A DNA stretch of 64,000 bases, from NCBI RefSeq assembly GCF_025399195.1, contig NW_026252092.1:1-64000 (forward strand), read 5' to 3'. The stretch comes from Umbelopsis ramanniana AG (taxonomy: Eukaryota > Mucoromycota > Umbelopsidomycetes > Umbelopsidales > Umbelopsidaceae). Below the pieces are notes generated by a model, which saw nothing but the letters and a program-made list of their open reading frames with translations, had not been told where the DNA came from and searched no databases. Position numbers and translations under genes: made by a program. This document shows, piece by piece, positions 41,301 through 54,813 of the stretch; within the stretch, counting starts at the first letter, position 1; every line of letters starts with the position of its first letter.

Positions 41301-44300
41301 TCAATGGCGTTTTATGGTGGTCTATAGCTCCAGATTGTAAATTTGCGTCCGCTCCATGCTTCAAGAAGAATTCCACAAGATTCGGATGGTGAATGGTACA
41401 GGCTTGCAATAAGTAGTTATAGGTTAATTTAAGAACCGATTTGTTCGAAGATGAATCAAACTCTACATACCAAAATGCAAAACACCACGTCCAGTATTAG
41501 GTGGATATTCAGATGGCTTAGCCTTTGGATGTTTTTCAAGATAGCCTTTCTCCAGTTCTCTCACTAGGTTCATATTTGGTTTGAAGTTTTTCACAAATAT
41601 TGAAGCAAACGATATCTGTTTGGAAAACATTTGAAGAGAATCTGTTAATCATGTATATTTAACCTCTAAGCAAAAAAAAAGTACTTACCCATTGGTCAAA
41701 GTGATGTCTAAAGTCGAAAAACTTGCGTTGGTCGGTTGACATGGGTCGATCCCACGCAGAATGAGTGGATCGGACTGCCTCTCTGTATTTCTTCACATCG
41801 CCCATTTGCTGAGAAAGTGCCTTATGAACACCCCACAATAAAGGTGAATAGCCTTCGTCATTCACCTTGTTTGCCTACGTAAAATAGACAGCTATCAGTA
41901 AACTCCTCATGCTTATGATATAAGTTAGTATCACTTACCATGTCACTGAGACAATCTTTGAAGGGGTGGTTTTTCTTGGTAAGCAATTTCCAGATATTTC
42001 TATACCTAACCACCTTGCGTTGTTGGCTCTCTTTCACTGATTTGTAAGGTGTTGTAATATCCAGAATGGCTGGAGCAGAAAGTAGATAGTGGAAAATATT
42101 GTGTCCTGTTGAAGTTGAGCTCAATGGGGAAGCACCGCTTTCCAAGAGGCCTTCTACAATGTGATCGTTGCCAGTAGCCATGGCAACTGCTAGAGGCGTT
42201 TCTCCTGACAGTTCCTCAAGCTCTAGGTCTGCTCCGCCTTTTACAAGGATGTTGAGAAGTTCTTTTTGAGCCTTTATGCCATCGGAATCGTCATATTCAA
42301 GCTTCTGTGAATGTTTAGTAGTATGATAAACCCATTCAGATGAGTAACGCCCATACATATACTCTATCTCATCAGCGTGATTCAAGGGACGCTCTTTGTT
42401 GAATGCATGCGCTCTAGCTAGAAGATGTAACGGCGTGCTACCTGGAAAGAAGTATAAGAGACAACGATGAAAGCTTGGTAGAAAAGCCAAAAAAAAAAAA
42501 CGTACCATTCACATCTTTTATGTTAGGGTCTGCCCCAGTAGCCATCAAGTGCTTTGCCTTTGCGATGATGCGGTTGGCTTCGTACTCAGAGAAAAAAGCG
42601 TCGATAACACAATTATGAAGGAGAGTCTTTCCTTCATCATCCTTGAAATTGACATCGATTCTCTTGGTCTTGTTATCCAGTAGGTAGCGCACCATCTTTG
42701 TGTGTCCTTTACGGTCTGCTATGCCGCATGGCGTTGTTTTCCACAAATTTCTGGGACTCATGTTGCATGAGGTTGTCTCCAACAGAAGTTGGACAATATT
42801 GATCCATCCATATGCTGTTGCATAATGTAAAGCAGTATTTTCCGAAGTGTCGCCACCATCAACGTTTGCACCATAAGATAGCAATACAACAACCGCTTCA
42901 TACTGTCCATTTTTGCAGGCTAGATGTAAAGGAGTTGATCCAAACTTGTCAAAAACATCCACATCTGCCTTTCCTTCATCAATCAATACTTTGATACATT
43001 CGACATGGCCTTGAGCTGCTGCAAAATGGAGTGGTGTGCCTTTAGTGGCAGAGTCTTGGGCGTCGATCTTGGCTCCTTCTTGAATGAGGACTTTACACGC
43101 TTCAGTAGCTCCATAGAATGAAGCAAAGTGTAATGCAGTCCATCGCTGGGGGAGCATAGTTGTATCTGCAACACTCGTAGATTCTTCGGTAGAGTTTCCA
43201 CGCATAGTATTTAGCAAAAGCTTGATATTATGAGCTCTTCCGTATTTTGAAGCCAGTAATAATGGTGACATCTTATTCCTGTCGAGTTGCATACAGTTGA
43301 ATCCTTTAGAGATGAGGTACTCCAAGCAATCAGATGTCTCGCTAGCAGCGGCAAAATGAGCTACAGTACGAGAAAGACCATCGGTATGACCTTGACCAAG
43401 GTCATCCAGTTGTTCAAAGAGTTCTTCGAGATACTTGCGTCGAGGATGAATAGCTGCACACTCTACAGGGGTAATTTGGTAGTTCTCAAGTGCCTTTTTC
43501 AAAATTTGATTTCGACGATAAGGCTGCATTGACTTCACACCGTCCAACTACGCGCACGTAGAGAAGTTAGTATAATGATTGAATATTGCTGCAGCATCTG
43601 ATGGAAGAGCCTACCTTTAAAACATCCATATGCACCTTGTTGAGCCCTCCAGCTTCGTTCAAACATTTCGAAATGGAAGCTGCAACGCTTCTGTTACCTG
43701 CTGCCACCGCTTCATAAAAGGCCCAGGAACTGAATGCGCTATTACTCCAATCGTCTTTGAGCCACAGGTAATCGACCATGGTTGATGTCAAAGAACTATG
43801 CTGCACCGCCGCCAAGATAGATTTGGAATAGGAGGATAAGACATGCGAATTTCTTAAATAGTGTAATTCCATAAGCGGGCGCTGTGGGATTTCATAGAAT
43901 ACTTGATCTCCTTTCCTGTTACCACGAGATTCATAGACAGCCCTTCAAATATAAGTGCATTAGTAGACCAGATCTTAATTACACATGCTGATTTAGATAA
44001 CTTACTTTGAGACGGATCCAAAGGCAAATTTCGAGACAAATCCGGTGTTGTAGTTAGGATCGTCCTTTGCAGGTGGTCCTCTAACGCTAATATTTGCTTT
44101 TAGTAACAGTTCGACGTATGCTGTCTTTCCTGAAAGCATTGCAGTCAACAATGGTGACTGAAATGGTACATCAGGGGTTGCATCTATAGTCCAGTTTGGT
44201 ACCAACTTGGTGTTGGCAGTCAGTTTGGAGAGTAAGGGAATGTCATCCATCTTGATTGCTCTGTGGTATTCACGAGCTGAGCATACACCACAGCAATCAA

Positions 44301-45130
44301 CGCACATCTCGCGGCTGTCATTACGAGATAGCCGAAAAGTCGCTATGGAAGTCGCAAAATGCTCAATGCGTTCCATACGTGCCTTCTTTAAGACTTCCTC
44401 TAGTAGAGCTTTGTTCGTTTTACGCTTTGAAGATCTTTCTACGCCTTTTACAATTGGTTCACCGTCATCATTCAAAGAACGCTTGTTCCGCTTTGTGTTT
44501 CCAGATGCAACTTTTTTGGGCACTTCAACAAGAGCAGCATCGAGCTTGATATCATGTTGTAAAAGTAGATTTGCTCTAGTTTTCGATGCTCGAGATCTAG
44601 ATATGGGTTGAGCGTCAGTGGCAGGCGTCCTCTGCGTCAAGGTACTGGAATACTGCATGAGTAATTCTCGGCTGCCGAGTTCATTTTCCTTAATCCAGCT
44701 TGTGCTGCTTTTACTGTCCCCAGTGAATCGTACCAAAAATAAAGTGCCAAACTAAATTGTTGTGAGTGGCGCTGTGTTACACTGATAAAGACAAATGCAT
44801 GCACAACTTGGCGACTTACAGGTCCTGGTTTACTGTCGAGAATTTCTTCCACACGGCAAGGGGCATTGACATCCTCGTCATCTTTCATGTAAAAGTGTCT
44901 TTGCTTGGCGGCATTGTTCATGACAGCCTTAACAGCCTTCTTAGCCACCTTTCTGGCGATCTTCTTTTCAGCTATGGCACTCTGCTTTGTTAGCTGCTTC
45001 TTTGCTCTAATTTGGCGGGACATCTGTGCGGATACATCATGTTAGGGGAAAGAATAGTGCGCATGACAGGTATCTACAACGCATATATTACAGTGTCTTT
45101 GTTGTCTCTCTGGGATTTTCTTGGAGCCAT
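34736..45130 (-). CDS. Giant PARP: chromodomain - ankyrin repeats - WGR - PARP - CHFR-like Cys-rich/PBZ finger
   Basis: 27 exons on the minus strand (5'->3'): 45130-45092, 45023-44820, 44751-44006, 43942-43615, 43547-42506, 42441-41939, 41874-41689, 41615-41471, 41402-40758, 40700-40164, 40105-39597, 39546-39342, 39279-39253, 39186-38831, 38763-38563, 38499-38368, 38298-38185, 38121-38017, 37956-37855, 37785-37464, 37404-37047, 36982-36468, 36403-35901, 35835-35587, 35515-35137, 35054-34929, 34848-34736. Total 8,691 nt, 2,896 residues, frame kept at all 26 joints. Domains: basic N terminus; chromodomain-like 69-115; about thirty ankyrin repeats 280-2180; WGR-like 2242-2345 (LWTRWGAQGDDG); PARP helical domain about 2345-2440 (LPLGQLSQETLEKAY); catalytic domain 2441-2745 with H2583 (LLWHGSK), Y2628 (KSSGYC) and E2723 (HNNEYIVYD); Cys-rich region 2745-2860; PBZ finger 2868-2891 (CKWGYEC..H..H..C). 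It should make poly(ADP-ribose) in the nucleus, probably at DNA breaks through WGR, and bind it through the PBZ finger. Confidence 0.92.
38500..38562 (-). other. GC-AG intron in the PARP gene
   Basis: Exon 15 ends ATTCTTAAG and the intron begins GCAAGTATC, ending CTATAG before GCACTCCTTG. The joint restores an ankyrin helix turn (ILK|ALLDAGHSPNN). Using the nearby GT (AAGGCAA|GTATC) leads to a stop within a few codons, so the GC donor is required. Confidence 0.85.
39253..39279 (-). other. 27-nt microexon of the PARP gene
   Basis: Flanked by ATAG and GTAATTTG. It encodes KYVHDALKTG together with flanking bases and keeps phase 1 on both sides, so skipping it would also keep the frame: a candidate for alternative splicing. 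Confidence 0.8.
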
Positions 45131-45175
45131 TGCTATAGTGTTTGTGGTGTAGAGATATTATCCCAAGACCCCGAG

Positions 45176-45183
45176 TATATATA
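45176..45183 (-). promoter_or_regulatory. TATA box of the PARP gene
   Basis: TATATATA on the minus strand, 46 bp upstream of the ATG at 45130. Confidence 0.65.
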
Positions 45184-45301
45184 GAAATTAATGGTAGGTT
45201 ACACGAAGGATATAATTTTGACTTCTAACCCGCAGCCTTCCTGGCCATGCAGAAATTTTGTCTCGAGGCATTAAGGACAGTATACGAAATGCCTAGCAAC
45301 C

Positions 45302-45315
45302 GTTGCTATGGTAAT
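45302..45315 (-). promoter_or_regulatory. RFX/Crt1-type X-box upstream of the PARP gene
   Basis: ATTACCATAGCAAC on the minus strand (GTTGCTATGGTAAT on the plus) fits the X-box consensus GTTRCCATRGYAAC at nearly every position. An extra half site, TAGCAAC, abuts it at 45294-45300 and forms a 7-bp inverted repeat with GTTGCTA. It is 172 bp before the ATG. In budding yeast the RFX protein Crt1 represses DNA-damage genes through such sites. Confidence 0.65.
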
Positions 45316-46199
45316 ACTATCTTTTGTTGTCTCCTAGGAAACTAAGCCTAAATGTTGCTACATGAATGATGTTAAGATCATATTATGTGTTATATGCTTA
45401 AAGTAACCTTACGTTGAGATTGATGTTGTTTATTCAATTTCCAGTGGAAGGCACTTTACTTTTGACAAAGGTGCAAATTGGGCTTTTTGTTGCCTTTGTA
45501 CACGATACCATTTATATGGCGAGAATCATCGTACACATACCCAGCGGTTTTGCTTTGTATAATAGCTACGAAACATGTTCTATTTAGCATACAAATAACG
45601 TATGTTTTTCCCTTAGCATAACTTTGCACTTCCGTCTCTGGCTATATCCAAGGTTTGTCCGAAGGCATCGGAGCGTCTCATCAGGACTGCATTTCGTCGC
45701 GAATTTCCACGCATTGTATGGTACATGCAGCGATAGTGTACACTAGTCATTTCAATGTTGTGATGGTTGAAGCAATGAATAGTGAGGAGGCGGTGTATCT
45801 CCCCCCTAATTTAATTTTGCAGATCATGATCGCTTGTATTGCTTCATCATATTTGGCGTCGCATCTCTATTGCAGTTTGATGAGACAGAAGCAATAGAGA
45901 TGTTCTTCGTCAACCTCCTACAGGCGTTATAGCAGTCGAGATTTTCTCAGTCGATACGCTCCAAGAAACCTAAATCCTCCCAAAGCGTTGTTTGAAGGCC
46001 GAGATGATTAAATTGTCCCGGGATATCACTGGGTATAGTCGATTTCAAGTGCTAGCATTGAATACATTGACGTTTAAAAATATTAAAACAAACATGCTTA
46101 AACAATTAAATATCTATTCACGTTTGGAACAATCTTTAATATCAAATTATGTGCCACTAATCTTTTACAAATACACCGGGTATTTCAAGATGCACAGTC

Positions 46200-46999
46200 T
46201 TAGATAGCTGAGGGTAAATGAGTGGGTGTGGCATGCTTTTCCTTATGGGTAGTGGCTTTGGAGACGGTCTTATGGCCAGAAGACTTATGGTGAAACTTTG
46301 ACTTCTTACCATGCTTCTTGTGAGCATGTTGGGAGTGGTGCTTGGCAGCCTTTGCAACGTCTGCGGCACCGCTTGGGTGGGGAGGGGCAAGACTATGGTG
46401 TTCTGTAGGGCTTGCAGTCTTGGAGGAAGCATGATGTGATGGTTTGTGCGATGCGGAAGCATGCTTATGAGCGGTCGACGTCGAGTTTTTGGCCTCCTCA
46501 ATAGTAATATAACCGGCAAACGAAAGGTCCTTCAAAGTGGGGCCGACTTCAACGACACTGAATGAAATTGTAAGTAACATTTTCAATCCTGCACTTGATA
46601 ATGAGTGTAGTACTTACTACTTCTTGCCAGGCTTGACGTTGCTAGGTACAGTCCACTTATAGTGGCCTTCAGTAACAGGTATCTTGTTAGCAACGATCAA
46701 ATCGATGTTAAGAGCTTGTGCAGGTCCAGATGCCAGCAAAATAGATACAGGTTCGCTTCCAGAAGCGGTTTTGTTCCTAATTAAAAAAATGAAGTAAGAA
46801 AAATGGATGTTAGTTAGTTGAGAAATAATCTGTTTTCCGTAAAGGAATTTGGAGTTGAGGAGTGAAGAGCGTACCAGTAGATGTCGACCTCTTTACCGAT
46901 TTCCCAAACGTTACCGGGTTTAGGCGAGGTGATTTTTACAGAGCCAGCCAAGACGGCGCTTACGATGGTGGCAAGACTTAGGATAGAAGCTTTCAGCAT
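46200..46999 (-). CDS. Secreted Kre9/Knh1-like domain protein with His/Lys/Ser-rich tail
   Basis: Three exons, 46999-46875, 46776-46618, 46557-46200; 213 residues. A signal peptide (MLKASILSLATIVSAVLA) is followed by the Ig-like fold found in Kre9/Knh1 and in many Ser/Thr-rich fungal wall proteins: SVKITSPKPGNVWEIGKEVD, IYWNKTASG, VTEGHYKWTVPSNVKPGKKY, VVEVG, FAGYITI. The last 90 residues are low complexity, rich in His, Lys, Ser and Ala (SKFHHKSSGHK), positively charged and without a hydrophobic GPI signal, so the protein is probably secreted or ionically held in the wall. Kre9-type domains are linked to beta-1,6-glucan assembly, but most homologues are uncharacterised. The His-rich tail might bind metal. 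Confidence 0.8.
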
Positions 47000-47596
47000 T
47001 GAAGGAATGGAATGAGGGAGTAAGCAAAGAAGAAACTAGCTCGGTGAACCCGGACCTGCAAGTAACATTATACTAAGGGAGTGTACGACAGCAATTTACG
47101 CTCTTGCACGAGTAACCAATATCGACATCGCCAAATCAGGCAAGGCCCATTCGCACTGAGTTTCGTTTTTAAGTTGCAGTGGGCTGGGCTTCGTGGCTGA
47201 ATTTGAAAGGACCGACCAAAATAACAGGCATGGAAACGAAATGTAAGTGTACTCTTTCATTCGTTTCAAATCAACCCATTCATATCAAGACAATAACGAC
47301 AGTATTGTAATCAATATCCACATGAGTGATTGTACCATTTTTTTTACTCAACGAACGTGTCGCCAGTCTGATAGTCATGGGGGTATGCCAAAATGCACAC
47401 ATTTTTATGTTTATTAAAGGAGAAAGATCATATAGAATAATGCAGCCGAATGCTGTGCAAAGCATAGCTTTTGATTTGTTGAGAACATGGTACAAGCCTA
47501 AACATGAAATCTCAATTTGTAGCTTTGGAATATAAGGCAAGGCTCACTCATTTAAATAATTACGACACTGTGATAAGCTGTAGATTTGACTCCTCG
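47000..47596. other. Intergenic region, no supported gene
   Basis: Promoter side of the Kre9-like gene and 3' side of the cytidylyltransferase gene. The open frames at 47280-47540 on both strands have no family signal. Confidence 0.5.
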
Positions 47597-49242
<1,646 letters not shown>

Positions 49243-49573
49243 TGCAAAAATTCAGTTCTATTATTTGAGAATTTGAAACCAAAATGAAGAGGTGTTCCCA
49301 GTTTAGAAATTTTAGATTTTTCAGAGCGAGTGGCCTTTTGAACCTCAGGCACGTTAATTCTATCACGTGTAACCCCATTGGCTAGGTGTGGTTTGCCCCC
49401 ATTTCAGAAAAAAGAAAGCACATCCGGAGCTTTAAACAAAAATGACCCCAACCATCCCAATCCGCATAGTTGGTAACAATTGAAGTGTGACCGAAAGGCA
49501 TTGTAGACAAATATACAGCAGACATTGATGGATGACTTTTATATAATAATTAATTGAAAATGAATGGCTTTCC
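49243..49573. other. Short intergenic spacer
   Basis: 330 bp between the cytidylyltransferase start and the 3' end of the MYST gene. An in-frame minus-strand open stretch continues upstream of the chosen start, but no splice or family evidence requires it. Confidence 0.45.
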
Positions 49574-51279
<1,706 letters not shown>

Positions 51280-51660
51280 AGCCAAAGATTGAAAGAAGTC
51301 CGACAAGGCAAAACAAGCCGCCTTTTGGGATTCTACGAGTTGTAATGTGTTTTTGAAAATCAGCAAGACATGCCGAACTCGTTGGTTTGTGCGAATTTTT
51401 TCAAAATGCCTTTCTTAGCATAGAATTAAAGCATATACGTTTATATGATTTGTAAAGGCACAAAAATAGAACCCTAGTGATATCTTCTCCATGCCTTAAC
51501 TGATCATCATGGTCTCTACTTCGCTGGGGAACACTTGCAAATACTCATGCTTTACTATATTAGAATGTGTATATTTCGTTTATGTCTGGACTTGAACAAA
51601 TGTGGTAATGAATTTTATGATGGGTCGTTAGACTACGATGCTTTCTGATTTCTACAAGCA
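51280..51660. other. Short intergenic spacer
   Basis: 380 bp: promoter side of the MYST gene and 3' side of the GPI-anchor-like gene. Nothing further recognised. Confidence 0.5.
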
Positions 51661-52503
51661 TTAATTTGCCATCATGACGGCAACGGCGACGGCAGCGGCC
51701 ATGACAGTAGATATCTTCTGAACAGAGGACGATGCAGCATCGCTTGTGCTGCCGTCAGTGCTATTAGCAGAACTTGCAATAGGTGGGAAAACTGATGAAG
51801 AGAGAGTGACAGTCGTCAGGACTGAATTGTCAACATATAACTTAAAAAGACTACTACTAATGTTTGAAAGCTGAGCAATTGTAATTTTCTTACCAGTACT
51901 AATGGGTCTACCGCTGTGGCTGGATACAGATGTAGGACGCATGGATGCAGTTTGCGAGCCCATGGCAGTGTAACCTGGAGTCAGTGGTAGAGCGGCACTA
52001 GGGGCACCTGAGTCCATTTCATCTGAGGAACTGCCAGCTCCACCATGGCCAGCGTCAGAAGCACCGGAGCCATGTGCACCAGTACCCATAGTGCTGTCAT
52101 CGTCATTATCACCACCTGCTGTTGCTGGAGTCATGGTTGAGCTGCCAGACTCGTCAGAGCTATCCTCAGTTGAGTCGTCATCGCAATCTTCTTCGTTAGG
52201 GACCTTTAATGATAAAAGTTATACCGACTTCGTGATCGTTGAAAAAACTCAATGATTTGTTGGAAATAATACCTCGTCAATGCCAACTGGTACTGGACCT
52301 GGTCCAATAGGAGAGTAGCCACCAGTGGGTAGACTATCAGGCTGCTCCATTGTTGAAGTATGATTTAACGGCATTACTTGCGTTGTATTAGCAGGTTGAC
52401 CGCCTGAAACTGCTTTTATCGGAGTACCAGCATCTAAAGTTAGAGCGTATGCACTAAGCACGGACGTACTTAACAAAAGGAGCGCAGTGTTGAAAAATTT
52501 CAT
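51661..52503 (-). CDS. GPI-anchored, Ser/Gly/Asp-rich cell-surface protein
   Basis: Exon 1 is 52503-52273 and exon 2 starts at 52203. Read straight to 51661 it gives 257 residues. A signal peptide (MKFFNTALLLLSTSVLSAYA) is followed by an acidic Ser/Asp stretch (EEDCDDDSTEDSSDESGSS), Gly/Ser-rich low complexity, and a C-terminal hydrophobic end (VMAAAVAVAVMMAN) after a Ser/Ala spacer, the layout of a GPI attachment signal. Within exon 2, 51893-51792 looks like a perfect intron (GTAAGA..CATCAG, 102 nt) that contains no stop and is a multiple of three, so both spliced (223 aa) and retained forms are readable. No known domain. Likely a wall or plasma-membrane surface protein. Confidence 0.72.
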
Positions 52504-53796
52504 GAAAGAATGTGATATGAAAACGGGACAAAATTATGTTACGAGTCTATCTCTACTTGATGAAAAACGCCCTTGCACTTTTATACGCAAGCAATGGTTC
52601 CTTCGGACGCATAACGGTATGACATTATCTAAGTAATGGAATTCTGCTCGCGACGATTGTGCGTATGCTCATTAGTCTACATCAAGATCTATACCGAGCC
52701 GCTAACCGAGAAATATAATGATATCCATGCGAATATAGCACATGCTTATTGTAAGTAAAAATTATGCCAAGACTCTTTTATTAGGACGTTACTACATATA
52801 CGTACTACCAGTCCTCATAACAATTTGAACAGATATGCTGACAATGGCCACATTGTTGGAAGAAGAATCACAATTGCGCTGCGGGATTTTAACATGTAGT
52901 TCCTTTGCGCCTTGAATCATTTATAAAATTTGATGACTATATCTATTGTCAATGTTATCGATTGAAAGGCACAAATGAAGCAGTACAATTTTCTTGCCAC
53001 GCGTTCGGACCAACCTGCATCTGGTTCAATTTACATCTTGCCCGTGCTCTTAGAATTTAGGAGCCCGGCGTTTCATCCCACCTTCCCATTTCGTTCTTAT
53101 TCACTTAAAGCTGTCTCGAACAGTGTCATATCTGGCAAGACCATTACATGTAAGATGACTATGTCCTGGACTGTCTAGACAAAAATCTTTTGGCCATTTA
53201 CTACAAAGTAGATCTAATCTAAGCGTGGATCTTACGGGAACCACGGACCGAGAGTTTCCCTTTGCCGTGAAATTCGGTTGCTATATTAAGTTCATGTCCA
53301 CACATGGGCTGTTCGATTACTGCAAATCGTTATCAAGTCGTCCTATTTCTTAGATCTTGTTTTTGGCATACTCAGTGTACGAACTTACGAACTCATTAAC
53401 TCTTACCTAACACTTCCAAAAAATTGATCACGCCATCTACTTTTTTAAAACTACGCATTACGACAAATAAATGATACCTTAATTTCGCAAGACACAAACA
53501 GATATGTATGGAATCTATCTTGAGATGTTAATGTCTCCAAACGTTTGCTAAATAAGAAAGTCAAAACAGCAACTCCGGATGAGTCAAAAACTTACAGTCA
53601 CAAATGTTGCACTGCACGCAAGTCGAGGCGTAGTAGTGCTGGCTCATTCAAGGTTTTATATTGCTTTTAACTGCGATAATTATAAATGCGCTACCGTCAG
53701 TCACATTTTCCGTAGTCCACTGTAATACAAATTTGCAATTTCAAATGCACGTTGCTTCCGTTGGCTAATATCCTAAAAATTTCTCATCCATCCTCA
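52504..53796. other. Divergent intergenic region
   Basis: 1.3 kb between the divergent GPI-protein and reductase genes. No supported coding frame or repeat; several AT-rich patches. Both promoters should be here. Confidence 0.5.
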
Positions 53797-54813
53797 ATGT
53801 CAAAAGCCGTCAAACTCATCGAGTACGCTATCGCTGGTAATCTCACTGAACAAAACTTTGCTGTTATCAATGAAGAAGTGCCTGGGTCAGAGACTCTGAA
53901 AAAAGATCAACTGTTAGTCCGTGTTATGGACCTATCGGCTGACCCGCATATGCGCATGTATGTATCAAAAGGATCATACTACAGCTTCCCTTTAGACCAA
54001 GCTATATCAGGTATTGGAGTTGGAATAGTTGAAGCGTCCACTTCGGATGATTTCAAGCCTGGAGACGCTGTCAGCAACCCAAACATGGCTTGGGCGAACT
54101 ATTCCGTCGTTCATGCTGCCACTAGTATGAAACTAGATACCGCCAATTTCCCACTCAACGCGCACCTCGGCGTTCTTGGAATGACATCTTTCACTGCATA
54201 TCTTGGCTTAGCCCTAGCCAAACCCAAGCGAGGAGAAACTATTGTGGTCTCTGCTGCGGGTGGCGCGGTAGGGCAGATTGTCATTCAATTAGCCAAGGAA
54301 CTAGGTCTCTATGTTGTAGCTATTTCCAGTTCAAATCAGAAGAACCAGTATGCGGAGTCGCTCGGAGCTAATGCTTCGATTAATTACAAGACCACAAACG
54401 ACATGGCAGCAGCGCTTCAAACTGTCGCTCCAAAAGGAATCGACATCTTTTGGGATAATGTTGGTGGAGAACTCCTTGATCTCATACTAACCAAGTTCAA
54501 CAAGTTCGGACGTGCAATTGTTTGTGGAGCCATCAGTCAATATTCTGCTGACGGAAGTGAGGTGTACAGATTGAAAAATGTCCAAAACATAATCACTTCC
54601 AGCGTATCTTTGATTGGATTTTTATTCTCTGATTACATGGACACTCATTACTACACGGACTTTATCGCCAAATTCACCACATTGGTTAATGAAGGAAAAA
54701 TCAAATATAAATTGGATGTCGTGGATGGCATCGAAAAAGCCCCTCGTGCCTTCATAGACCTCTTTGGAAGCGCTAACTTTGGAAAGCGAATCATTCATGT
54801 AGCTGATCCCTAG
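53797..54813 (+). CDS. MDR-family NADPH-dependent alkenal/enone reductase
   Basis: Single-exon gene, 338 residues from the ATG at 53797 (MSKAVKLIEYAI). An in-frame ATG at 53752 would add 15 residues without family support. Medium-chain dehydrogenase/reductase of the leukotriene B4 12-hydroxydehydrogenase / prostaglandin reductase group: LVRVMDLSADPHMRMYV near the N terminus, GVLGMTSFTAYLGL, the Rossmann glycine motif VVSAAGGAVGQIVIQLAKEL, GIDIFWDNVGGELLD, GRAIVCGAISQY. No zinc-ligand cysteines are present, as expected for this branch. Such enzymes reduce the C=C bond of reactive enals and enones using NADPH, detoxifying lipid peroxidation products. The C-terminal GIEKAPRAFIDLFGSANFGK is also typical. 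Confidence 0.93.
   Translation: MSKAVKLIEYAIAGNLTEQNFAVINEEVPGSETLKKDQLLVRVMDLSADPHMRMYVSKGSYYSFPLDQAISGIGVGIVEASTSDDFKPGDAVSNPNMAWANYSVVHAATSMKLDTANFPLNAHLGVLGMTSFTAYLGLALAKPKRGETIVVSAAGGAVGQIVIQLAKELGLYVVAISSSNQKNQYAESLGANASINYKTTNDMAAALQTVAPKGIDIFWDNVGGELLDLILTKFNKFGRAIVCGAISQYSADGSEVYRLKNVQNIITSSVSLIGFLFSDYMDTHYYTDFIAKFTTLVNEGKIKYKLDVVDGIEKAPRAFIDLFGSANFGKRIIHVADP

Larger units (their letters stand above)
45131..46199. other. Intergenic region with the PARP promoter
   Basis: About 1.07 kb: TATA box and X-box (separate entries) near the left end, then AT-rich DNA without a supported gene up to the 3' end of the Kre9-like gene. Confidence 0.55.

Noticed and set aside
44207-44611. 134-codon plus-strand frame opposite PARP exon 3
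   Set aside because: Lies wholly opposite a supported exon and has no family resemblance.
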